NCBI GenBank assembly: GCA_937959095.1
Contig: CALGLY010000247.1
Location: 1-5,577 of the forward strand
Source: an uncultured Saprospiraceae bacterium
GTDB taxonomy: Bacteria; Bacteroidota; Bacteroidia; Chitinophagales; Saprospiraceae
Length of the DNA stretch: 5,577 nt
Reading direction: 5' to 3'
Shown here: positions 1-5,443 of the stretch, piece after piece
Layout: each line of letters opens with the position of its first letter
Position numbering within the stretch: the first letter of the stretch is position 1
The notes under the pieces: model-generated
What the model saw: the letters and a program-made list of their open reading frames with translations, nothing else
What the model was told of the DNA's origin: nothing
Database searches by the model: none
Made by a program: the position numbers and the translations under genes

Positions 1-220
1 CGCCTTTCCCTTGGTTTTTTTCATGCTTCACATACACCAATTCTTTGCCCTGCTTTTGATAGGAAAATACCTTTGCTTCTGTTCCATCCGTAGAGCAATC
101 ATTCACTACGATCAACTCTTTTTGGATATCTTCCAGCAGTTTCACGGCTTCCACACGCGCTAGAACTTCTAGTATCGTTGCTTCTTCATTATAAGCAGGA
201 ATGATGATGGATAAGGTCAT
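1..220 (-). CDS. Family 2 glycosyltransferase, N-terminal part (runs off the window)
   Basis: Only the first 73 residues are present, read leftward from an ATG at 220. The sequence opens with a beta strand and the motif IIIPAYNEE (residues 5-13). It continues to VVNDCSTDGT (38-47), whose D41 and D45 fit the nucleotide-sugar-binding region of GT-A fold enzymes, and ends at NQGKG (69-73). This order of motifs is typical of the GT2 branch containing dolichyl/undecaprenyl-phosphate sugar synthases and related cytoplasmic transferases. The enzyme would use an NDP-sugar to load a lipid carrier or a growing glycan at the inner membrane. The DXD motif and any C-terminal membrane segments lie outside the window, so donor and acceptor cannot be named. 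It follows a GT-C-like membrane protein on the same strand, 121 bp away, which suggests a shared glycan role. No Shine-Dalgarno sequence is seen. The family call is firm; the specific function is open. Confidence 0.9.
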   Translation of the reverse strand, partial: MTLSIIIPAYNEEATILEVLARVEAVKLLEDIQKELIVVNDCSTDGTEAKVFSYQKQGKELVYVKHEKNQGKG

Positions 221-339
221 ATTTAATGTTGTAATGTGAGAATGCTGTAATGCTACAATGTGATAATCATGAAATACCACAATGATGAAATGCTGTAATG
301 AGCAAAACATTAACGCATTATCACATTGTAGTATTAACT
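221..339. repeat. Degenerate octamer tandem array with an inverted second half
   Basis: From 221 to 300 the sequence divides exactly into ten 8-bp units. Eight end in AATG, and the other two (261-268, 269-276) end in AATC and AATA. CTGTAATG occurs twice (245-252, 293-300); other units are CTACAATG (253-260) and CCACAATG (277-284). After a 7-bp spacer (301-307), four more octamers run in the opposite orientation (308-339) and begin with CATT or TATT; two of these (316-331) are CTACAATG and TGATAATG when read on the minus strand. The array fills almost the whole gap between the two glycosyltransferase-like genes. The period and orientation are read directly from the sequence. Any role, such as mRNA structure, protein binding or a slipped-strand repeat family, is inference. 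Confidence 0.8.
248..336. repeat. 20-bp inverted repeat forming a long potential hairpin
   Basis: Bases 248-267 pair with 317-336 across a 49-base loop. Fifteen pairs are uninterrupted (253-267 with 317-331), then one imperfect position (252/332), then four more pairs. In minus-strand RNA, the sense of the flanking genes, the imperfect position is an A-C mismatch; in plus-strand RNA it is a G-U pair. The stem begins 5 bases after the stop codon of the membrane-protein gene and ends 27 bases before the ATG of the downstream glycosyltransferase. It could therefore protect the upstream message, attenuate read-through or affect translation of the downstream gene. There is no T-run after it, so it is not a classic intrinsic terminator. 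Confidence 0.75.
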
Positions 340-341
340 AA

Positions 342-2150
342 TTACCCCTTGTACGTTTCTATCAAAAAATTATCAATAAAAATCATTTTATCGCTGCCTG
401 CATTCCAAAAGCGAGCTTCTACACGAGTGAAGGCTTCTTTGGGCAATCGCATATCAAGCCAAACCGTTTTCCATGTCCTGTCTTCTAGCAAGCGATGAAT
501 GCGAATGTAGCGTGTTTTTACGATTTCATCTTCGTTCCAAAAACGAACTACAAGCTGTGTCATGCGCCAAGATTCCCATTCCTTACTCAAGGTATAAAAA
601 TCAGCTTGTACGCGCAGCCATTCGCTTTCTGCTGGAAAACGCGCTTGTTCGACGGTAAAGATAGGCGAATATTCCTGTGTTTTAGTTAAGTGTAGTACGA
701 CATTCTGACTTGCAGAATCTTGAAGGAAATAGACTGTATCAACGGGGTGCGTATCGAAATTATCCTTGAGTAAAGAGTGCATCTTAGTTCTTTCGCCTTT
801 GAATTGCTCTTTTGTATCCAACAATTTTTGCGCTTCAATAGGGACTTCTTGCTTAAATAAAATCTCTCGTAGATATGCCCCACTCATTTCGCCAGGGCGG
901 AGCAATTTGCCTGGGCGTGCTTGCTGAATGAGCCAAAAATTATAGGCAGTAAAAAGAATAGATAAGGCAAGAATCAAGTATTTCCACCCTTTTCCTGCAC
1001 GGATTTTTTCTATGAAAGCCGCCAAGGGCAAACACAGCATCGGATACGCTTGTACGAGGGCGCGTTGCCCCAATGAACCGCCATACCACCAAATATCCCA
1101 AGCAAAGGTGATGTAAATATGTAGACCAATATACGCCAGCGCAACCCAAAATAACTGCCGATGTCCGCGATATAAAGCCCGAAAACCAAGTAGGGCAAAC
1201 AACATAGAAGGCGAATAAATCAACCACCCTGCACGATAGCTCATAAAGCCATCCCAGAGGTGCGGATGCAACCAACTAAAACCCTGATCTTCGTAACTAT
1301 ACACGATGAAATCTCCTGTGGCATATTTCCAATAAACGATTTGTAACATACCTATTGCTGCACAAAGCAAAGCGGCAAGAACTATTTGAGGCGTGACGCT
1401 TTTCAGGAATTGGAAGCGTTCCTTCCATGCTTCTGGACGGACGCTTTTCATACCCCAAAACAAGGGAATGAGCGCAACAATGATTTCTGTAGGGCGTGTG
1501 AGTGCTGCCAGCCCGATACATGTCCCAATAGCCACAGTAAGCCCATAAGAAGGACGCTGATGAAAGCGCATACTACACCATATCAGGAAGGTATGTAGGG
1601 TAAATAACCAATTGTGCGACATGGCATTGGTGATGCCTGCATATTCTAAATAGTTGCTACTTGCTACTAAGAGCAGCAGCGTGAAGGCGACTGTTTTATC
1701 TTCAAAGTATTGGAGTAAAATTTTTCTTAAGAACCAAAGTCCTAGCAAGGCCACCAAAAAACTACCTACTCCAATACCGACCTGATAAGGATAGGAAAAA
1801 CCATCGGCGGCATAGTCAGGATGTTGCTGCGCTATGAGATGGGCTATAGCAAAAAAAGGCGCGTAAAGGACAGCTTGTCCGCAGGAATATTTGAGTACAT
1901 AATTGCCACTTTCGTGCTGATAGGCTTGCTGTAGATTGTGCGTGGGGCGGTATTTTTCTAGGATTTCGGGCATGAATTTGAGCTGCTTGGCATCTTCATA
2001 AATAAAAAAAGCAGGCAAATAAAGATAGTAGCCCGAGACATCCCAGCTCAAGGTTGCTTCGGTAGTTCCTTGCTCCCATTTTGGATAGAAAAAAAAGGAA
2101 GCATAAGCCAATAGAAAGGCACAGCAAAGAAAGGCTAGTTTAGAATACAT
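342..2150 (-). CDS. Multi-pass membrane protein, GT-C glycosyltransferase-like, with C-terminal soluble domain
   Basis: The 602-residue product begins with a membrane segment (about 4-22) and has roughly ten or eleven hydrophobic segments up to about residue 408, for example 123-145, 203-232, 253-276, 332-352 and 389-408. The first outer loop carries SWDVSGYYLY (35-44). An acidic residue there (D37), followed by aromatic residues, is the usual catalytic-loop signature of GT-C enzymes, which transfer sugars from polyprenyl-phosphate donors outside the membrane. Other conserved-looking stretches are LTRPTE (217-222) and WDIWWYGGSLGQRA (351-364). Residues about 410-602 are soluble and rich in alternating hydrophobic positions ending in FIDNFLIE (591-598), suggesting a beta-sandwich domain outside the cytoplasm. 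The GT2 gene downstream on the same strand could supply the lipid-linked sugar, but this is inference. A hypothetical membrane protein without transferase activity remains possible. The ATG at 2150 gives a natural membrane-anchor start; no Shine-Dalgarno sequence is evident. Confidence 0.75.
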   Translation of the reverse strand: MYSKLAFLCCAFLLAYASFFFYPKWEQGTTEATLSWDVSGYYLYLPAFFIYEDAKQLKFMPEILEKYRPTHNLQQAYQHESGNYVLKYSCGQAVLYAPFFAIAHLIAQQHPDYAADGFSYPYQVGIGVGSFLVALLGLWFLRKILLQYFEDKTVAFTLLLLVASSNYLEYAGITNAMSHNWLFTLHTFLIWCSMRFHQRPSYGLTVAIGTCIGLAALTRPTEIIVALIPLFWGMKSVRPEAWKERFQFLKSVTPQIVLAALLCAAIGMLQIVYWKYATGDFIVYSYEDQGFSWLHPHLWDGFMSYRAGWLIYSPSMLFALLGFRALYRGHRQLFWVALAYIGLHIYITFAWDIWWYGGSLGQRALVQAYPMLCLPLAAFIEKIRAGKGWKYLILALSILFTAYNFWLIQQARPGKLLRPGEMSGAYLREILFKQEVPIEAQKLLDTKEQFKGERTKMHSLLKDNFDTHPVDTVYFLQDSASQNVVLHLTKTQEYSPIFTVEQARFPAESEWLRVQADFYTLSKEWESWRMTQLVVRFWNEDEIVKTRYIRIHRLLEDRTWKTVWLDMRLPKEAFTRVEARFWNAGSDKMIFIDNFLIETYKG

Positions 2151-2154
2151 GGTA

Positions 2155-2175
2155 ATAATGGATAATTGATAATGG
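2155..2175. repeat. Three tandem heptamers ATAATGG/ATAATTG/ATAATGG
   Basis: Three consecutive 7-bp units (2155-2161, 2162-2168, 2169-2175) differ at a single base. They lie 4 bp upstream of the start codon of the leftward membrane-protein gene, so they would be in its 5' untranslated region. The AATG-containing units resemble the octamers found on the other side of the same gene, which suggests one family of short AT-rich tandem repeats, although the period differs (7 versus 8). Function is unknown. Confidence 0.6.
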
Positions 2176-2277
2176 ACGAAGTTAGTTAATTCAAGCCATG
2201 AAGCAAGCTCGTAGAAGAAAAAATAGCGTCCCTAAATTGTCTGATTTTATTTTTATCTCACCTTATCTCCTATTGAT

Positions 2278-2292
2278 TTGCTAACTTAGCAA
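2278..2292. promoter_or_regulatory. Perfect 15-bp palindrome, candidate operator
   Basis: TTGCTAA and TTAGCAA form perfect 7-bp arms around one central C. The site lies in the divergent intergenic region, 65 bp upstream of the transporter ATG and just downstream of the candidate leftward promoter box, over its expected transcription start. Its first half also includes TAACTTAG, a partial match to the TAnnTTTG box on the plus strand. Symmetric sites of this size in front of sugar-use operons are commonly bound by dimeric repressors such as LacI or GntR family members. No regulator gene is in the window, so the binding protein is unknown. The palindrome is seen directly; the operator role is inferred. 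Confidence 0.5.
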
Positions 2293-2295
2293 CAC

Positions 2296-2325
2296 CAAAT
2301 CTATCTGCCCATCAAAATCGTTCAA
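2296..2325 (-). promoter_or_regulatory. Candidate Bacteroidota-type promoter for the membrane-protein gene
   Basis: Read on the minus strand, TTG (2325-2323) is followed by 19 bases and then TAGATTTG (2303-2296). This matches the -33 TTG and -7 TAnnTTTG elements described for the primary sigma factor of Bacteroidota. Transcription would start near 2290 and leave a leader of about 140 bases before the ATG at 2150. The -33 part is only a three-base match, so chance occurrence in AT-rich DNA is possible. Confidence 0.4.
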
Positions 2326-2336
2326 TAAATATCAAC

Positions 2337-2343
2337 AGAGGAG
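2337..2343 (+). promoter_or_regulatory. Purine-rich AGAGGAG, possible distant ribosome binding site
   Basis: AGAGGAG resembles a Shine-Dalgarno sequence but ends 14 bases before the transporter ATG at 2358, longer than the usual 5-9 bases. Bacteroidota generally depend little on Shine-Dalgarno pairing, so it may not be functional. The intervening bases are A-rich, which is common before starts in this phylum. It does not change the start choice, because the protein N-terminus at 2358 fits the family. Confidence 0.35.
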
Positions 2344-2357
2344 CTAACAAAACGAAT

Positions 2358-3719
2358 ATGAAAAACAAACTTTTTTACTGGTCTATCACGGTAGCCTTAG
2401 CGGGCTTTCTTTTTGGTTTTGATACCGTGGTGATTTCGGGCGCGAACTTGCCAATAAAGGAACTTTGGAACACTTCTTCTTGGTTTCATGGGACGTTCAT
2501 TATGTCTATGGCACTTTGGGGAACGGTCTTAGGTGCGCTTTTCGGGGGCTATCCTTGTCAGCGATTTGGACGCAAAAAAACACTCTTTTGGATTGGTGTT
2601 TTGTACCTCCTTTCTGCCCTTGGTTCGGCTATGGCTTGGGATCCTTATAGTTTTTCTTTCTTTCGTTTTATAGGCGGTATTGGTGTTGGTGCATCTTCTG
2701 TAGCAGCCCCGATGTATATTTCAGAAATCGCTTCCGAAGACCGTCGTGGTCGCTTAGTGGCTCTTTATCAATTCAATATTGTACTTGGAATTTTCATTGC
2801 CTTTATTTCTAACTACCTCTTAGAGGGCGTTGGTGGGGCTAATGATTGGCGGTATATGCTTGGCATGGAAGCTGTGCCAGCTTTGTTGTATTGTTTTCTG
2901 ATTTTAGGTGTACCGAATAGCCCACGTTGGTTGCTTATGCAAAAGGGTGATGACGCAGGCGCGAGAAGCGTACTCCAGCAAATGGGGATTACAGATATTG
3001 CTTCGGAGATGCAAAAAATTAAAGCCTCCGTCGTCAGCAAAGCCAAAGAGGGTATCTTCAATGGCAAGTACAATAAACCTTTGATGTTGGCTTTCGTTCT
3101 AGCTTTTTTCAATCAATTGTCAGGTATCAATTTCATTCTTTATTATGCCCCCGAAATTTTAGAAACCGCAGGTCTAGCCGCAAAAGAATCGCTAGGTAGC
3201 TCTATTTCTATTGGCGGTGTAAATTTGATTTTCACTATGCTTGGGATGTACCTCATTGATCGCTTAGGGCGCAAACAATTGATGTTCATTGGCTCTGTTG
3301 GGTACATTATTGGTCTGGTAGGTGTTGCTTATTCTTTCTTTGTATTAGGCAATATGTCTGTAGAAGGTTTCGAGATTCCGAAAAGCCAAGCCTATCAAAT
3401 TTTGGCATTCATTTTACTTTTCATAGCTTCTCATGCTATTGGGCAAGGTGCCGTGATTTGGGTCTTTATTTCTGAAATTTTCCCGAATCGTGTTCGTGCT
3501 TATGGACAATCGTGGGGTACAGGAACGCATTGGGTATTCGCCGCACTTATTACGCTCTTCGGTTCGGTTCTGATTGATGCCTTTAGCGAAAATCCATGGC
3601 CGATATATGCTTTTTTTGCAGGAATGATGCTACTACAACTCCTTTGGGTACTCGTATTTATGCCTGAAACAAAGGGAGTATCTTTAGAGGAATTAGAAAA
3701 ACGTTTGATAAAAGAATAA
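2358..3719 (+). CDS. MFS sugar porter family transporter (probable fructose/glucose:H+ symporter)
   Basis: The 453-residue, 12-segment permease has the sugar-porter signatures in order: GFLFGFDTVVISGA (16-29, with D22), QRFGRKK (68-74), RFIGGIGVG (103-111), PMYISEIAS (118-126) with a following RRGR, PNSPRWLL (186-193), FNQLSGINFILYYAP (251-265), DRLGRK (301-306), GQGAVIWVFISEIFP (362-376) and PETKGVSLEELE (436-447). D22 aligns with the proton-coupling aspartate of XylE, which suggests H+ symport across the inner membrane. W368 and N257 match sugar-contacting positions. Two deviations are visible: Q68 replaces the usual aspartate of the loop 2-3 motif, and N252 replaces the first glutamine of QQLSGIN. 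Both may be typical of the subfamily. The GH32 gene begins 5 bp downstream, so the pair is almost certainly co-transcribed and the substrate is most likely fructose, possibly glucose or sucrose. The length is normal for the family. Confidence 0.93.
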   Translation: MKNKLFYWSITVALAGFLFGFDTVVISGANLPIKELWNTSSWFHGTFIMSMALWGTVLGALFGGYPCQRFGRKKTLFWIGVLYLLSALGSAMAWDPYSFSFFRFIGGIGVGASSVAAPMYISEIASEDRRGRLVALYQFNIVLGIFIAFISNYLLEGVGGANDWRYMLGMEAVPALLYCFLILGVPNSPRWLLMQKGDDAGARSVLQQMGITDIASEMQKIKASVVSKAKEGIFNGKYNKPLMLAFVLAFFNQLSGINFILYYAPEILETAGLAAKESLGSSISIGGVNLIFTMLGMYLIDRLGRKQLMFIGSVGYIIGLVGVAYSFFVLGNMSVEGFEIPKSQAYQILAFILLFIASHAIGQGAVIWVFISEIFPNRVRAYGQSWGTGTHWVFAALITLFGSVLIDAFSENPWPIYAFFAGMMLLQLLWVLVFMPETKGVSLEELEKRLIKE

Positions 3720-3724
3720 ATAGT

Positions 3725-5290
3725 ATGAATAATAAAATAGGGCTATTGGTACTTTTATTTGGACTTGCTTTAGCATGCCAAGAAAGTCCAACTACATCAG
3801 AGGAAAACACTAGACCACAAGAAAAGACTACAGAACGGAACAATTCGGATTATTATACTGAGCAACATCGCCCACAGTTCCACTTTTCGCCAGATAGTAT
3901 GTGGATGAACGACCCAAATGGTATGTTCTATTATGAAGGCGAATATCATCTGTTTTATCAATATTATCCAGATAGTACCGTTTGGGGTCCCATGCACTGG
4001 GGGCATGCCGTGAGCGAAGATATGGTCTATTGGGAACACTTACCTATTGGCTTATATCCAGATGAATTGGGTTATATTTTTTCGGGTAGTGCAGTAGTGG
4101 ATAAGCATAATACGAGTGGCTTTGGTACAACAGAAAACCCGCCTTTGATTGCTATTTTCACGCACCACTTGATGGAAGGCGAAAAAGCAGGCACTACAGA
4201 TTTTCAATATCAAAGTATTGCTTATAGTAATGACAAAGGACGGACTTGGACAAAATATGAAGGCAATCCTGTAGTTCCAAACACCAATAAAATTAAAGAT
4301 TTCCGTGACCCAAAAGTCTTTTGGCACGCGCCTAGCGAACGTTGGGTGATGCTTTTCGCAGCAGGTGACCGTATACTCTTTTATAATTCTCCTGATTTAA
4401 AATCGTGGACATACCAAAGCGAGTTCGGACTTGGTTGGGGCAATCAGGCACGTCCGTGGGAATGCCCAGATTTGTTTGAATTACCTATTGAAGGTACTAA
4501 TGAAAGCAAATGGGCGATGCTTGTCAGTATCGGGAAAGAAGCTGCAAATGGCGGCTCAGGCACGCAATATTTTATAGGAGATTTTGATGGTAAAAACTTT
4601 ACTATAGATACGAATTTTGGAAAAGCAATCGGCAAAAACACCAATACTGCTCGTTGGCTAGATTGGGGTAAAGACAACTATGCAGGTGTCACTTGGTCGG
4701 ATATTCCAGGATCGGATGGAAGACGCTTATTCATTGGTTGGATGAGTAATTGGCAATATGCTCAAATAGTTCCTACTGAAAAGTGGCGCAGTGCTATGAC
4801 CATTGCAAGAACCCTAAGTCTGAGAAGAACAACCGAAGGCTTACGAGTCTGCTCACAGCCTGTAAAAGAAATGCTGCAACTACGCGGAGCGGCTAAAAAA
4901 CTAGGCGCAGAAGCGACGAATTATCGCCTAGCGGAAGTACTGGTAGAAGCAAAAGGGGATGTAGCAATAGAGTTATCAAATACGAAAGGTGAAAAAGTAG
5001 TACTTGGCTATGAAGCTGCTACCAATCAATATTTCATTGACCGCACAGAATCGGGCAAAGTAGATTTTTCAAAGGATTTCCCTGGCAAGTCTATTGCAAA
5101 GCGGGCTACTAAAGGCGATGGGGTGAAAATGCAAATTTTCCTTGATGTATCTTCTGTCGAACTTTTTGGCGATGATGGCGAAAGCGTAATGACCGCTATT
5201 TTCTTCCCCAATGAAGACTTTAGCAGCATCCGACTACTAGGCGATGGAGTAGAAACGGCACAGCTTTTTGAACTGAAGAAGACGTGGTAG
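3725..5290 (+). CDS. GH32 beta-fructosidase lipoprotein (levanase/inulinase/invertase type)
   Basis: The 521-residue product begins with a lipoprotein signal peptide: a hydrophobic run at 5-17, then C18 in the context ALAC. A polar linker follows to about residue 42. The GH32 five-bladed propeller then shows WMNDPNG (60-66, nucleophile D63), WGPMHWGHAVSEDMVYWEH (87-105), FSGSAVVD (119-126), FRDP (193-196, transition-state stabiliser D195), WECPD (245-249, acid/base E246) and GWMSNW (338-343). The C-terminal beta-sandwich (about 380-521) includes DVSSVELFGDDG (474-485). All three catalytic residues are present, so the enzyme should hydrolyse terminal or internal fructosyl bonds in levan, inulin or sucrose; exo-action is the most likely mode. 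Lipidation places it in the periplasm or on the outer membrane. Residues after C18 (QESPT) only weakly resemble a surface-export signal. It is the second gene of an operon with the sugar permease, which would import the released fructose. Confidence 0.95.
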   Translation: MNNKIGLLVLLFGLALACQESPTTSEENTRPQEKTTERNNSDYYTEQHRPQFHFSPDSMWMNDPNGMFYYEGEYHLFYQYYPDSTVWGPMHWGHAVSEDMVYWEHLPIGLYPDELGYIFSGSAVVDKHNTSGFGTTENPPLIAIFTHHLMEGEKAGTTDFQYQSIAYSNDKGRTWTKYEGNPVVPNTNKIKDFRDPKVFWHAPSERWVMLFAAGDRILFYNSPDLKSWTYQSEFGLGWGNQARPWECPDLFELPIEGTNESKWAMLVSIGKEAANGGSGTQYFIGDFDGKNFTIDTNFGKAIGKNTNTARWLDWGKDNYAGVTWSDIPGSDGRRLFIGWMSNWQYAQIVPTEKWRSAMTIARTLSLRRTTEGLRVCSQPVKEMLQLRGAAKKLGAEATNYRLAEVLVEAKGDVAIELSNTKGEKVVLGYEAATNQYFIDRTESGKVDFSKDFPGKSIAKRATKGDGVKMQIFLDVSSVELFGDDGESVMTAIFFPNEDFSSIRLLGDGVETAQLFELKKTW

Positions 5291-5344
5291 CTTATATCTT
5301 CGAGTAGGAAGAAAAAAGAAAAGAATTTCAGTTTTATCCCTAGA

Positions 5345-5364
5345 AAAAGGTATCCAATCCTTTT
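5345..5364 (+). terminator. Weak hairpin after the fructosidase gene, possible terminator
   Basis: AAAAGG (5345-5350) pairs with CCTTTT (5359-5364) across an 8-base loop, followed by the short pyrimidine run TCTTT rather than a true T-tract. It lies 54 bp after the GH32 stop codon and 79 bp before murA, a plausible place for transcription to end. The stem is only 6 bp, with 2 GC pairs, so this is a tentative call. An alternative 9-bp pairing exists between 5315-5323 and 5360-5368. The remaining gap (5291-5443) shows no convincing promoter box or other feature. Confidence 0.2.
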
Positions 5365-5443
5365 CTTTGAGCGTTAGATAAAGAATGTGTCCGACTACTT
5401 AGCACAGCTCTCAAATCTTAAAATATCACATCTAATAAAAAAA

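Noticed and set aside
248..336. Intrinsic transcription terminator
   Set aside because: The stem is AT-rich, the loop is 49 bases and no T-run follows it on either strand.
221..339. CRISPR-like array
   Set aside because: The units are 8 bp, contiguous and degenerate, with no long identical repeats, no unique spacers and no cas genes nearby.
298..689. Short plus-strand open frames over the end of the membrane-protein gene
   Set aside because: They lie antisense to a long, coherent 602-residue frame, have no recognisable motifs, and the first starts inside the octamer repeat.
686..1521. Other minus-strand frames inside the membrane-protein gene
   Set aside because: They overlap the long frame in another register and lack family signatures; the membrane segments are explained by the main frame.
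2151..2357. Riboswitch in the leader of the sugar operon
   Set aside because: No recognised conserved riboswitch core or multi-stem architecture is visible; the only clear symmetry is the short DNA palindrome.
3797..4677. Minus-strand frames opposite the GH32 gene
   Set aside because: They are shadows of a gene with complete GH32 catalytic motifs.
5291..5443. Promoter for murA or a small RNA in the gap
   Set aside because: I found no TTG-N(17-23)-TAnnTTTG pair with acceptable spacing and no strong hairpin; the region is AT-rich and purine-biased only.
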